Numbered from the stretch's first letter, positions 37,136 through 47,273 are shown. The stretch is DNA of 64,000 bases from Pseudoalteromonas sp. MMG007 (GCF_018100985.1 NZ_JAGJEI010000003.1:124001-188000), one strand, 5' to 3'. Numbers and translations are program-made. The notes: generated by a model from the sequence alone, not told the origin.

Positions 37136-37546
37136 TTACTGATCATTGCTCGAATACACACTTAAAATAGGAAACGTATGCTCAGCAAACGATACCGTTA
37201 CCGACTGTGTTTGGTTACCATTAAAGCCTAACTTAAATTCGTTTGGTGTTAGCCTGCTGCCATCTGCAAACAGCGCTAATACGTGTTCTTGATTAAGCTC
37301 TCGCTTACCAGAGGCTAAATTAGTAAGGGTAATAACCGCCCAACGCTCCCCTTCTTCGTTACTCATAAGTACATAGTTTAAAATTGAAAAGTCAGACTTT
37401 TTAGGCGTTATATTGTTATCGTTTGGAAACGACAAGTGCATACTATTTGGTATGGCGCGGTCAACGTTTAGTACATTATTTTGCGCTGCAAACACATTGG
37501 CGCAAAGTATTAATAAAAATAAAAAGCTAGCTACAATTTTTGCCAC
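37136..37546 (-). CDS. secreted hypothetical protein
   Basis: About 136 residues if started at the GTG at 37546, where AAAGGA precedes it and a typical signal peptide begins (AKIVASFLFLLILCANVFAA). A longer frame starts at GTG 37603 (155 residues) but would place 19 residues before the signal peptide. The mature protein looks beta-rich (WAVITLTNLASGKREL, SVTVSFAEHTFPILSVY). No family recognised. It ends 16 bases from the convergent 40-residue ORF. Confidence 0.6.
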   Translation of the reverse strand: MAKIVASFLFLLILCANVFAAQNNVLNVDRAIPNSMHLSFPNDNNITPKKSDFSILNYVLMSNEEGERWAVITLTNLASGKRELNQEHVLALFADGSRLTPNEFKLGFNGNQTQSVTVSFAEHTFPILSVYSSNDQ

Positions 37547-37738
37547 AATTAAACGTCCTTTTAAATTTAGATGCTTGAATGCTTGATTAAAATTTATACT
37601 CACAGTTTTTACCTATTATGTAAACACCTTATTAAAAGCCCAACAAACAGGCTAAGCGCTCATTCAGTGTCACCGCATTAGTATTAATACTTTGCGGCAC
37701 GTTAATAAACATAAGGTTATTAAACAGGAGTAAACTAC

Positions 37739-40300
37739 ATGGCAACCACACCTAAAAAGTCACATGAGGTTAGTAAAACACAATCGGCTTTATTAAACCC
37801 AGAGCACAGCATTCAAGTAAGAGGCGCACGTGTTCATAACTTAAAAGATGTGGATGTAAACTTGCCCCGTAATTCACTTGTTGTTTTTACCGGTATATCC
37901 GGCTCGGGTAAGTCATCGCTTGCCTTTGGAACATTATTTGCCGAATCGCAGCATCGTTACCTTGATTCGGTATCCCCATATGCACGCAGATTAATAGACC
38001 AAGTAGATGAGCCCGATGTTGATTCAATTGAAGGCCTACCGCCTGCGGTTGCACTGCAGCAACAGCGCGGCGCACCGTCGGTTCGCTCATCAGTTGGCAG
38101 CATAACAACTATTTCTAACGCGCTACGCATGCTTTACTCACGCGCAGGCGAATATCCCAATGGGCAAGGCATACTGTACGCCGATGCGTTTTCGCCCAAT
38201 ACGCCACAAGGCGCCTGCCCAGAGTGCCACGGTATTGGCCGTGTATTTAACGTAACCGAAGAGCTGCTAGTGCCCGACCCCACTAAAACAATTAAAGAGC
38301 GCGCTATTGCAGCATGGCCGCCGGCTTGGCAAGGTAAAAACCTAAGCCGTATTCTTACCTCGTTAGGCTACGACATTAATAAACCGTGGAATACCCTGCC
38401 TAAAAAAGCCCGTGATTGGATTTTATTTACCGACGAAACACCTACGGTGCCAGTGTTTCCCGAGTACACACTTGAGCAAACACAAGCCGCTATTAAAAAT
38501 GAAGAAAACCCTAGCTACATGGGTACATTTACAAGTGCTAAACGCTTTGTTTTACAATCGTTTGCGAGCACTCAAAGCCCACGTACTAAAAAGCGCGTAT
38601 CGCAGTATATGCAAATATCACAGTGCCCGCAGTGCGAAGGTAAAAAGCTTAAAAAAGAGTCGTTATCGGTAAAAGTAGCGGGCCTTGATATAGGCGAAAT
38701 TTCGCAGTTAACACTCAATGAGCTGGCAGATAAGTTAAGGTTTGCCGCTAGTAATCCCGCTAAAAGTAACGCTGCAAACCCCGAGAAAACCATAGTCGCA
38801 AAGCGTATAGCCAGCGACATCCTTAAGCGCGTAGAAGCACTTACCAAACTTGGCTTAGGGTATTTATCGCTTGAACGCACCACTCCTTCTTTATCGCCTG
38901 GTGAATTACAACGCTTGAGGCTTGCAACGCAAATTCGCTCTAAATTATTTGGGGTGGTTTACGTCTTAGATGAACCATCAGCAGGTTTACACCCAGCAGA
39001 TATACAAGCATTATTAGCCGCGTTAGATGAGCTAATAGCCGCTGGTAACTCAGTGTTTGTGGTTGAGCACGACGTAAGTGTTATTCGCCACGCCGATTGG
39101 GTGGTTGACGTAGGCCCAAATGCGGGCTCCCGTGGCGGTAATATAGTTTATAGCGGCCCCGTTGAGGGCTTAAAGCAAATTAGCAGCTCACACACGAGCC
39201 AGTACTTATTTAAAAATAACGAATCCCAGCAAACACAAATACAAAACAAACAACGCCAAGCAAAAGCATGGCTTACGCTTAAAAATGTTGAGCGTAATAA
39301 CTTACAAAAGCTTAATGTAGAATTTCCGCTTGGGGTTATTACAAGTGTTACGGGGGTATCTGGCTCAGGTAAATCAAGCTTAGTAAGCCAAGCGCTTGTT
39401 GACTTGGTTTACGATGCACTCGGGCAAAAATCGCAGCCACAAATACCTACCGATGAAGCCGAGCTACTCGAGCAAGAGCTTGATATAACAACCGGCGGGC
39501 AAATAACTGGGGGCATTGAGCACATAAAGCGCCTAATAACGGTTGATCAAAAAGCCATTGGCCGCACACCTCGCTCAAACCTTGCAACATACACTGGTTT
39601 GTTCGATCACGTACGTAAACTGTTTGCCAATACCAAAGAGGCAAAAGCACGTAAGTACGATGCCGGTCGTTTTTCGTTTAATGTTAAAAAAGGTCGCTGT
39701 GAAAATTGCGAAGGCGTAGGCTTTGTAAGCGTTGAGCTGTTATTTTTACCTAGCGTGTATTCGCCTTGCCCTGTGTGTAACGCCAAGCGCTACAACCAAA
39801 AAACACTCGACATTACCTATAAAGATAAAACTATTGCTGATGTACTTAATTTAACCGTTGAGTCTGCGCATACATTTTTTGCCGATGAACCCGCTATTTT
39901 ACGTGCGCTAAATGCGCTGCTACAAGTGGGCCTTGGCTATTTACGTTTAGGCCAACCTGCTACTGAACTTTCGGGCGGTGAAGCCCAGCGCATTAAACTT
40001 GCCACTGAATTACAGCGTACACAGCGCGGCGATACGCTTTATATTTTAGATGAACCAACTACCGGCCTGCACCCTAAAGATGTAGCCATGCTAATGGCGC
40101 AGTTAAATGGCTTAGTTGATGCTGGCAACACCGTCATTATGGTGGAGCACGATATGCAAGTAGCCAGTAACAGTGATTGGATTATTGATATAGGGCCTGG
40201 TGCAGGCGATGAAGGCGGAGTAATAGTTGCACAAGGTAAACCTGAAGAGGTTGCGCAATCAACAGAAAGTAGAACCGCACCGTTTTTAAAGCGCAGTTAA
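37739..40300 (+). CDS. UvrA-family ABC ATPase (stand-alone UvrA paralogue)
   Basis: An 853-residue excinuclease A-like protein with two ABC ATPase halves: Walker A motifs GISGSGKSSLAFGTL and GVSGSGKSSLVSQAL, signatures LSPGELQRLRLATQI and LSGGEAQRIKLATEL, Walker B YVLDEPSAGLHP and YILDEPTTGLHP, and zinc-finger cysteines CPECHGIG, CENCEGVG and CPVCNAKRY. Typical UvrA is about 940 residues, so about 90 are missing, probably from the UvrB-interaction region. This resembles the UvrA2 group linked with drug or antibiotic tolerance rather than the main repair UvrA. Monocistronic with its own terminator. Confidence 0.9.
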   Translation: MATTPKKSHEVSKTQSALLNPEHSIQVRGARVHNLKDVDVNLPRNSLVVFTGISGSGKSSLAFGTLFAESQHRYLDSVSPYARRLIDQVDEPDVDSIEGLPPAVALQQQRGAPSVRSSVGSITTISNALRMLYSRAGEYPNGQGILYADAFSPNTPQGACPECHGIGRVFNVTEELLVPDPTKTIKERAIAAWPPAWQGKNLSRILTSLGYDINKPWNTLPKKARDWILFTDETPTVPVFPEYTLEQTQAAIKNEENPSYMGTFTSAKRFVLQSFASTQSPRTKKRVSQYMQISQCPQCEGKKLKKESLSVKVAGLDIGEISQLTLNELADKLRFAASNPAKSNAANPEKTIVAKRIASDILKRVEALTKLGLGYLSLERTTPSLSPGELQRLRLATQIRSKLFGVVYVLDEPSAGLHPADIQALLAALDELIAAGNSVFVVEHDVSVIRHADWVVDVGPNAGSRGGNIVYSGPVEGLKQISSSHTSQYLFKNNESQQTQIQNKQRQAKAWLTLKNVERNNLQKLNVEFPLGVITSVTGVSGSGKSSLVSQALVDLVYDALGQKSQPQIPTDEAELLEQELDITTGGQITGGIEHIKRLITVDQKAIGRTPRSNLATYTGLFDHVRKLFANTKEAKARKYDAGRFSFNVKKGRCENCEGVGFVSVELLFLPSVYSPCPVCNAKRYNQKTLDITYKDKTIADVLNLTVESAHTFFADEPAILRALNALLQVGLGYLRLGQPATELSGGEAQRIKLATELQRTQRGDTLYILDEPTTGLHPKDVAMLMAQLNGLVDAGNTVIMVEHDMQVASNSDWIIDIGPGAGDEGGVIVAQGKPEEVAQSTESRTAPFLKRS

Positions 40301-40348
40301 ATGACGTATGCTCTAGTTAAAAAATTAAGTGCAGTGTATGCGTAAAAT

Positions 40349-40373
40349 AAAAAAGAGCCACAGGCTCTTTTTT
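40349..40373. terminator. bidirectional terminator between the UvrA-like and LysE genes
   Basis: AAAAGAGCC (40351-40359) pairs with GGCTCTTTT (40363-40371), flanked by A and T runs on both sides. Suits the convergent genes. Confidence 0.88.
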
Positions 40374-40374
40374 A

Positions 40375-40992
40375 TTAGTCTAAAGCTAACCACATTCCAA
40401 CAAGCATCATTAAGCTACCAGCAATACGGTTCATCCATTTAATATTATCACCACGCGCTAAAAACAAGCGCAGGCTTTTACCGCCTGTGGCGTACGCAAG
40501 CATGCATACAAATTCGCTTACCATTATGACTAAAACAAGCACTAAAAGCTGTGGAGCTACTGCGTGCTGTACACTAATAAAAGGCGGCAATAGTGAGATC
40601 ATAAACGCCCACCCTTTAGGGTTTGCAATGGCAGTTACAAAGCCTTGAGTAAAAAGCGAACGGCGACTTACATCGCTTGGGCTATGTGTATTAATCGACA
40701 TTTTACCTTTAGCGCGCCACATGTTTATGCCGATATAAATTAAATATCCGCCGCCAACCCATTTTAAAATAGCGAACGCATCTGGGTAATTTAGCATTAC
40801 ATTTGCTACACCAAGTACCGCAGCAACGGCAACACTTGCGACCCCTAAAAGCTCGCCTATCATCATCCATAAGGTTCGGCGCACACCTATGCTCATGCCG
40901 AGTGTCATGGCAAGTGTCATACACATACCTGGAGTAATAGACACAAAAAAGAACGTTGGAATAAAAACCGCAAGCGCTGCTATATCAATCAT
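40375..40992 (-). CDS. LysE/RhtB family amino-acid exporter
   Basis: A 205-residue inner-membrane exporter with six hydrophobic helices and the family N-terminal motif (FIPTFFFVSITPGMCMTLAM) and GGGYLIYIGINMWR. The family exports amino acids such as homoserine, lysine or leucine. It lies downstream of the S9 peptidase on the same strand, but a strong terminator separates them. The substrate cannot be predicted. Confidence 0.88.
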   Translation of the reverse strand: MIDIAALAVFIPTFFFVSITPGMCMTLAMTLGMSIGVRRTLWMMIGELLGVASVAVAAVLGVANVMLNYPDAFAILKWVGGGYLIYIGINMWRAKGKMSINTHSPSDVSRRSLFTQGFVTAIANPKGWAFMISLLPPFISVQHAVAPQLLVLVLVIMVSEFVCMLAYATGGKSLRLFLARGDNIKWMNRIAGSLMMLVGMWLALD

Positions 40993-41013
40993 TAATTTAC
41001 TCTCGTATTAAAA

Positions 41014-41041
41014 CAAAAACGCGGCTATAAGTAGCCGCGTT
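41014..41041 (-). terminator. terminator of the S9 peptidase gene
   Basis: AACGCGGCTA (41018-41027) and TAGCCGCGTT (41032-41041) pair perfectly. A T-rich run follows on the minus strand. Confidence 0.85.
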
Positions 41042-41059
41042 ATTGCTTACTTATGTTTA

Positions 41060-43522
41060 TTATTGAGCAGTATTTGCTGCTGGTTCAGTAATTACCTCTA
41101 CTGGCTCTGCTGTATCATTTAACAAATACTTATCTAACCATTGCTCTTGTTCCCACAGTACATGTAATAAGCTTTTACGTGCGCGGTAACCATGAGCCTC
41201 GTAAGGCAGCATTACTAAGCGAGCGTCTTTACCTAAGCCTTTAAGCGCTGCGTACATACGCTCACTTTGCATTGGGAAAGTGCCCGAATTAGGATCTTCT
41301 TGACCGTGGATCATTAACATTGGTTCGTTAATTTTTTCAGCATGGAAAAACGGCGACATATTAGCGTACACACTTTGTGCTTGCCAAAAATCACGTTCTT
41401 CGCCCTGAAAACCAAACGGCGTTAATGTACGGTTATACGCACCACTGCGGGCAATACCGGTTTTAAATAAATCACTATGAGCCAACAAGTTAGCAACCAT
41501 AAATGCACCGTATGAGTGCCCTGCTATGGCTATTTTGTTTTTATCGGCAACGCCTTTTTTAACTAATACATCAACAGCTGCTTGCGCACTTGATACTAAC
41601 TGCTTTCTAAAGTTATCGTTTGGCTCGCTGCCATCAACACCTACAATAGGCATTTTAGGGTCGTCAAACACGGCAATACCTTTAGCAAGGTAAGGCATTG
41701 GGCCCCAATAGCCAATGTAGGTAAATGCATAAGGCGACTCGCGAACTTGCGATGCTACTGCTTTGTCTTTGTATTCAAGCGGGTAAGCCCACATAAGTAC
41801 AGGTAACGGGCCCTGAGCTTTATCGTACCCTGGTGGTAAATATAACGTGCCTGAAAGCTCTACGCCGTCATCGCGTTTATAACGTAATTGCTCTTTTGTT
41901 ACGCCTTTAAATGCAGGGTACGGGTGAGCAAAATTAGTTAATTGGGTCAGTGTATCGTTATCTAAATCACGAATAAAAAAGTTAGGCTGCTCAGTTTTAG
42001 ACTCACGAACTGTAATAAAGCGCTCGCCTTCGTCGTCAAGCAATGCACGTACGCGCTCGTAATAAGGCGCCTCAGATTGCCATAAACGCTTGCTGCTATT
42101 TGTTTTTACATCGTACCTGTCTAAAAACGGAATATTACCTTGCTCTGATGCGCCATTGCCACGCAGGTAAATATAGCGCCCGCCTACAATTTTAATTACG
42201 TTAGCGCCTAAATCGTTGCGCTCGTAAATTGCATTACCTGGGTCTTTATACGCATCGTTGTAACTACGCTCTGAAAACAACACGCGGTTTCTGTCAGCAT
42301 TACGAGGTTGAATAACAAAGGTGCGCACTTGGCGATCGCTAAAGCGCCAATCTGTCAGCATGGCTACGTTTTCGTTGCCCCACTCCATTCCTGCAAAGCG
42401 GCGCTCTACTTTGGCAAATAATTTAGGCTCGCGTTTAAATGGTGCACGTAAGCTGTAAATATAATCATGGTGCTTAACATCGGTTTTCATGTCGCCGCCA
42501 TCTTGCGCCTCGGCCCAAATAACTTCAGCACCTTGATCGGCTCGCCATTCAAAATCACGGCGGCCAGTGCGTACGCTGTCGTAACCTTGTGGAATGTTAT
42601 CGGCAAGTGGCTGCTTTGCAAGCTCAGCTAGTGCATAACCGCGCATACCCCATATTTGCCACGTACTGGCAAATCGGCTGTAAGGTACTTGATACGAAAA
42701 AGGCTCGTTAATACCCGCAACTAAAATGTTGGTAGAGTCGGGCGATACCGAAAACGATTTAAATAATGCGGGGCTACCAATAGCTTGGGCTTTGCCATCA
42801 AGCGTAATGTAAGCCAGCTGCCCTTGGCCGTAAAATTTAAACTGCGCTTCGTCAAACGGGCTCGTTAATAAGTTTTGATACGTACGCGCAGGTGCTTTTT
42901 CACCGGTGCTTTGTTGAATAACAGGCACTACACTTTGGCTGTTATTTTCAAGCCTTGCCTTATCAATATTTACCGCAAGGTTTGCAACAATTGCGCTACT
43001 ATCGGGTAGCCATTTATAAGGTGACGACGTTAATACCGAGTTTAGTGCAGCACTTGAAAGCTGTTGTGCTTGTTTGCTCTCAACGCTGTAAAGCCATAAA
43101 TTTGCTTGGCTTTGTTGCTCAACAATAAACGCTAAATACTTACTATTAGATGACCATTTAGGCGAGCGAATAATACCACTTGGTAAGTTATTAATACTGA
43201 TAACTGTGCCGCTCTGCACGTGCTTTAGCGCAACTGCGCTGTATTTTGCGCTAACACGTGAGCGCGAAAAGTTAGCCGGATTAAGTTTAATACCCGCCAG
43301 TTTAAGCTCTTCTTTTGCAAGTTCATCTAAGGTTACAACACGTTTTCGTTCAAAAAGCGCTAGCCACTGGCCATCGCTCGATAAGTAACTAGTGGGGGCT
43401 AATTTAGCGTCAACCAAAGCAGCAAGTTCAGGTGATGGTGTTTGATAGCCTTGCTCTGCTTGGCTTGTTGGCAGTAATGCAACACAACAAATAAAGGCAA
43501 CTAACAGCCTAAAAGCGTTCAT
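41060..43522 (-). CDS. secreted S9 family serine peptidase (S9D-like)
   Basis: An 820-residue periplasmic or secreted peptidase with a signal peptide (residues 1-22, LLPTSQA). A beta-propeller domain (about 40-540) precedes an alpha/beta-hydrolase domain. The catalytic triad is visible: Ser in GHSYGAFM (about 670), Asp in GQEDPNSGT (about 742) and His in EAHGY (about 776). The motifs and order resemble the S9D branch, which includes glutamyl endopeptidases such as the plant chloroplast CGEP, more than dipeptidyl peptidases. It faces a LacI regulator with 166 bases between the divergent starts. Confidence 0.88.
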   Translation of the reverse strand: MNAFRLLVAFICCVALLPTSQAEQGYQTPSPELAALVDAKLAPTSYLSSDGQWLALFERKRVVTLDELAKEELKLAGIKLNPANFSRSRVSAKYSAVALKHVQSGTVISINNLPSGIIRSPKWSSNSKYLAFIVEQQSQANLWLYSVESKQAQQLSSAALNSVLTSSPYKWLPDSSAIVANLAVNIDKARLENNSQSVVPVIQQSTGEKAPARTYQNLLTSPFDEAQFKFYGQGQLAYITLDGKAQAIGSPALFKSFSVSPDSTNILVAGINEPFSYQVPYSRFASTWQIWGMRGYALAELAKQPLADNIPQGYDSVRTGRRDFEWRADQGAEVIWAEAQDGGDMKTDVKHHDYIYSLRAPFKREPKLFAKVERRFAGMEWGNENVAMLTDWRFSDRQVRTFVIQPRNADRNRVLFSERSYNDAYKDPGNAIYERNDLGANVIKIVGGRYIYLRGNGASEQGNIPFLDRYDVKTNSSKRLWQSEAPYYERVRALLDDEGERFITVRESKTEQPNFFIRDLDNDTLTQLTNFAHPYPAFKGVTKEQLRYKRDDGVELSGTLYLPPGYDKAQGPLPVLMWAYPLEYKDKAVASQVRESPYAFTYIGYWGPMPYLAKGIAVFDDPKMPIVGVDGSEPNDNFRKQLVSSAQAAVDVLVKKGVADKNKIAIAGHSYGAFMVANLLAHSDLFKTGIARSGAYNRTLTPFGFQGEERDFWQAQSVYANMSPFFHAEKINEPMLMIHGQEDPNSGTFPMQSERMYAALKGLGKDARLVMLPYEAHGYRARKSLLHVLWEQEQWLDKYLLNDTAEPVEVITEPAANTAQ

Positions 43523-43688
43523 GTTTTTATCCTTTTGTTATTTTTTACTGTTATATGCGTATATAAACACGTTTTGCTATGTTCATAAAGCATTAAGGTA
43601 ACTTAAGCCCCTGTAAAAGGTGACTTAATAACCCTAATTACGCTACACTACAGCGCTATTTATTCACCACTGCGGCGCACAAAACACA

Positions 43689-44693
43689 ATGCAAAACACA
43701 GCTAAATCGGTCACTATTATTGATGTTGCTAAGCGTGCTGGTGTATCAAAATCAACCGTGTCTTTACTGCTTACCAAAAGCGAAAAAGTAGGCGATAAAA
43801 GCAAACAAAAAATATTAAAAGCGATTGATGAACTCGGTTACGTTTATAACCGCGATGCGGCCGCCATGCGCTCAAAACGTTCAAACTTAATTGGCATTAT
43901 AATAAACGATTTAACCAACCCTTTAATGGCCGAGCTTGCTACAAGCCTTGAAAAAACGCTAAACGAAAGTGGCTTACAAGCCATGATACTAAGCACTAAT
44001 AACAACATCGAGCTACAAACACGCGCAGTAAAAAACCTAAAAGAATATAACGCAGCTGCTTTTATTATTTGCCCAGTAGTAAATACCTGTGCCAAATGGC
44101 TTGATACACTAAGCGCGCAGCACAACGTTATTACCTTAATGCGCGAAATCCCTTTTAGCGCTGCCCCTTGCGTGCTGCCCGATTACAAAAAAGCCAGCCA
44201 CGTAGCAACAATGCATATACTCGCTCAAGGTGTTTCAAACATCGCTTTTATAGGCTGTGAGCTTACAATGAGCGAATCTTTAGCATTACAAAGTGGCTTT
44301 AATACTGCTTGTTCGCAGCACAGCATAACGCCTTTAACGGCTATAGCATGCCCGCACAACCAAGCGCTTAGTGCTAAAAATACATTTTTAAACACCTACA
44401 AGCAAAACCCACAATTAAATGCTGTGGTATGCGCAAACGATATAATTGCACAAGGTGTTATAGCAGCAATACATTCGCTTAACTTGCCAGCAAATCAAAC
44501 TATAAAAGTAGTTAGCTGCCATCACTTACCTAACTACAGTGTTATGCCTTGCAGCTTGAGTACGGTGGTTATGAATACCGATGAAATAGCAAAGCGCAGC
44601 TTTTTAGTTGTGCAAGAGCTGCTACAAAATACAGCCCCTCCAGTTAAAACGCTGGTAAATGTAAACTTACAAATTAGAGATTCTAGCCAATGA
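43689..44693 (+). CDS. LacI family transcriptional regulator
   Basis: A 334-residue regulator. The N-terminal helix-turn-helix (about residues 8-55: IIDVAKRAGVSKSTVSLLL, then IDELGYVYNRDAAAMRSKRS) is typical of LacI/GalR. A periplasmic-binding-protein-like sensor domain follows (LIGIIINDLTNPLMAEL, and a later AVVCANDIIAQGVIAAI). Ligand unknown, probably a sugar. The stop overlaps the ATG of the following glycosyltransferase by four bases (ATGA), so the two are translationally coupled, an unusual pairing. Confidence 0.9.
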   Translation: MQNTAKSVTIIDVAKRAGVSKSTVSLLLTKSEKVGDKSKQKILKAIDELGYVYNRDAAAMRSKRSNLIGIIINDLTNPLMAELATSLEKTLNESGLQAMILSTNNNIELQTRAVKNLKEYNAAAFIICPVVNTCAKWLDTLSAQHNVITLMREIPFSAAPCVLPDYKKASHVATMHILAQGVSNIAFIGCELTMSESLALQSGFNTACSQHSITPLTAIACPHNQALSAKNTFLNTYKQNPQLNAVVCANDIIAQGVIAAIHSLNLPANQTIKVVSCHHLPNYSVMPCSLSTVVMNTDEIAKRSFLVVQELLQNTAPPVKTLVNVNLQIRDSSQ

Positions 44694-45919
44694 AAAAAGT
44701 GCTGGTAATTGGCTACGTATGGCCAGAGCCAAATTCGTCTGCTGCGGGAACGCACATGATGTCGTTATTAAATGCATTTAAAGCGCAAAACTGGGAGGTT
44801 GAATTTGCAACCCCAGCGCAGCGTACCGAGCACATGGTTAACCTAGATCACTTTGGTATAACAAGCCAAAGCATTGCCCTTAACTGCGAAAGCTTTGACG
44901 AATACGTTAAAGCCTATAATCCAGATATAGTCATGTTTGACCGCTTTATGATGGAAGAGCAATTTGGTTGGCGCGTAGATAAACATTGCCCCAATGCCGT
45001 TAAAATTCTCGATACTGAAGATTTACAATGCCTACGTAATGCACGCCACGAAGCGCACAAAGGCGAGCGCGAGTTTACCACCAGCGATTTACATTCAGAC
45101 ATAGCAAAACGCGAAATAGCGGCTATTTTACGCTGCGACCTAAGTTTAATTATTTCAAGCTATGAGATGAGCTTACTAAACAGTGTGTTTAAAGTAGAGC
45201 CAAGCTTATTACACCATTTACCGTTTATGGTCGATTTAAGCGTATTGCCCAAAACCGCAAAAAGCTTTGATGAACGCGCGCACTTTATGACTATAGGTAA
45301 CTTTAGACATGCCCCAAACTGGGATGCCGTTCTTTATTTACAAAAAATATGGCCATTAATTCGTAAGCAACTCCCAAAAGCAGAACTGCATATTTATGGC
45401 TCATACCCGCCACCAAAAGCCACCGCACTTAATAACCCTAAAACGGGGTTTTTAATAAAAGGCTGGGCCGATAACGCCTATGATGTAATGCAAAGCGCGC
45501 GCGTGTGTTTAGCGCCTCTTCGTTTTGGTGCTGGTATAAAAGGTAAGTTACTTGAGGCCATGATAATGCAAACACCCAGCGTTACCACCAGCATTGGTGC
45601 AGAGGGCATGCACAACGATTTACCATGGTCTGGTAAAGTGGCCAATAATACCGAAGATTTTGCAAATGCAGCCGTTGAGCTTTACAACTGTCAAACTGAT
45701 TTTGAACACGCTCAACAAGCTGGCAATACGCTACTAAATACGCTCTACGACAAAGTAAAATTAAGCGCGGCGCTCATTAATAAAATAGATGCAATAAGCA
45801 GCGATTTAAGCGCCCATCGCGAAAAAAACTTCACCGGACAAATGCTCAAACATCATACAATGCGAAGCACGCAATATATGGCGCAATGGATAGCAGAAAA
45901 AAATAAAAAATTAGATTAA
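44690..45919 (+). CDS. GT4-type glycosyltransferase
   Basis: A 409-residue GT-B-fold glycosyltransferase. N-terminal Rossmann-like half begins VLVIGYVWPEPNSSAAGTHM; the C-terminal half has the NDP-sugar site (IYGSYPPP, then LAPLRFGAGIKGKLLEAM with the GT4 Glu region, then TSIGAEGM). The N-terminus lacks a signal peptide, so it is cytoplasmic. Acceptor unknown. It is cotranslated with the LacI-type regulator and followed by a terminator. No other sugar biosynthesis genes are nearby. Confidence 0.82.
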   Translation: MKKVLVIGYVWPEPNSSAAGTHMMSLLNAFKAQNWEVEFATPAQRTEHMVNLDHFGITSQSIALNCESFDEYVKAYNPDIVMFDRFMMEEQFGWRVDKHCPNAVKILDTEDLQCLRNARHEAHKGEREFTTSDLHSDIAKREIAAILRCDLSLIISSYEMSLLNSVFKVEPSLLHHLPFMVDLSVLPKTAKSFDERAHFMTIGNFRHAPNWDAVLYLQKIWPLIRKQLPKAELHIYGSYPPPKATALNNPKTGFLIKGWADNAYDVMQSARVCLAPLRFGAGIKGKLLEAMIMQTPSVTTSIGAEGMHNDLPWSGKVANNTEDFANAAVELYNCQTDFEHAQQAGNTLLNTLYDKVKLSAALINKIDAISSDLSAHREKNFTGQMLKHHTMRSTQYMAQWIAEKNKKLD

Positions 45920-45956
45920 AAATGACTAGACTCTTATAGATTTGTGTTTAAAATCG

Positions 45957-45979
45957 CGCCCATTACAAATGGGCGTTTT
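45957..45979 (+). terminator. terminator after the GT4 gene
   Basis: CGCCCATT (45957-45964) pairs with AATGGGCG (45968-45975), followed by TTTT. About 37 bases after the stop. Confidence 0.8.
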
Positions 45980-46026
45980 AGCCTATACTTTTAGCTAATT
46001 TATTTACACACTGGCCTAAATAAGAT

Positions 46027-47253
46027 TTGAAAACTGCAACCTTCACAGAAAAACGCAAATTTATCGTTAAGTTAGGTAAAATGCTTCACAAGTATGGTAC
46101 GCCTGCTTACCGCCTAGAAGCTCACCTAATGGAAGTGGCTACTTACTTAGGGCTTAAATCGTCGTTTGTTATGTCGCCAACCTCTGTAACGTTTGTAATT
46201 TGGACCGACGGCCACGAAGACGAATACACACACGTAGCACGAGTTGACCCTGGCGATCACGATTTAGGCTCACTTGCCGACACCGACGATCTAGTAAATC
46301 AAATGCTTGACGACAAGCTAAGTTTGCAAGAAGTCGACGCTCAGCTTGATGCTATTTTCGACATGCCAAACCCATACAATAAACTAGTTACCGGTATTGC
46401 GTTTGCAACATCGGGTGGTGCGTTTGCAATGCTAATGGGCACAAGCTGGACTGATGTTATGTGGTCATCGCTGCTTACGTTAGTAGTTTATGTATTTGTA
46501 CTTTGGTCTACACGCTCTAAGCGCGTTGCACATATGCTTGAGCCACTTGTTGCCATTATTTCAGCTATATTAGCTTGTGCGGTAAGTGTGTACATAACCC
46601 CCGAAATTAACATACGTTTAGTGGTGCTTTCGGCCATTATTGTATTTATACCGGGCCTTGCACTGGCGCTTGGTTTAGCCGAGCTTGCAGCTAGGCATTT
46701 AGTATCGGGTACTGCACGAGTTATGGACTCGTTTATGCTGCTATTTAAACTGTACTTTGGTGCCTTTATTGGCATAGGTATTGGTTTTGCTATGTTTGGC
46801 CAAGCAGACTTTGTGCAGCCAGAGCCTCTTCCTAAATGGACAGCTTGGCTGGCTATACTTCTGCTTTGTAGCAGCTTAGTTGTTATATTTAGAACTAAAA
46901 TTAAGCATGCCGGTTGGTCTATTGCATCTGGTTTTATTGCTTACGGCACTAGTATTGGTTCTGCTATGTACTTAGATTACACGTTAGGTACGTTTGTAGG
47001 GGCTTTATCGGTAGGTATATTTAGTAACTTATTTAATCGTGTTGCTAATGCACCAGCCTCAATTGTTGCCATGCAAGGCTTAATTGTATTAGTACCCGGT
47101 AGTAAAACCTACATTGGCTTAAACTCACTTATTGAAGGCCAAGACTTTGTATACGCAGAGCATATTGGCCAGCAAACGTTTTTAATATTTATGTCGCTTG
47201 TTGCAGGGCTAATATTTGCAAACGTGGCTCTTCCGCCTAAAAAGAGTTTGTAG
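46027..47253 (+). CDS. ThrE-type threonine/serine exporter (fused)
   Basis: A 408-residue membrane protein. The soluble N-terminus (MLHKYGTPAYRLEAHLMEVA, SSFVMSPTSVTFVIWT) is the DUF1212 domain, followed by about ten hydrophobic helices; the last half is the ThrE_2 (DUF3815) part. The two halves, split in some bacteria, are fused here. Family members export threonine and serine. TTG at 46027 is the only in-frame start covering the domain, with a weak AAGAT upstream. Monocistronic. Confidence 0.8.
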   Translation: MKTATFTEKRKFIVKLGKMLHKYGTPAYRLEAHLMEVATYLGLKSSFVMSPTSVTFVIWTDGHEDEYTHVARVDPGDHDLGSLADTDDLVNQMLDDKLSLQEVDAQLDAIFDMPNPYNKLVTGIAFATSGGAFAMLMGTSWTDVMWSSLLTLVVYVFVLWSTRSKRVAHMLEPLVAIISAILACAVSVYITPEINIRLVVLSAIIVFIPGLALALGLAELAARHLVSGTARVMDSFMLLFKLYFGAFIGIGIGFAMFGQADFVQPEPLPKWTAWLAILLLCSSLVVIFRTKIKHAGWSIASGFIAYGTSIGSAMYLDYTLGTFVGALSVGIFSNLFNRVANAPASIVAMQGLIVLVPGSKTYIGLNSLIEGQDFVYAEHIGQQTFLIFMSLVAGLIFANVALPPKKSL

Positions 47254-47273
47254 TATTTAAATTTAACCTTCTA

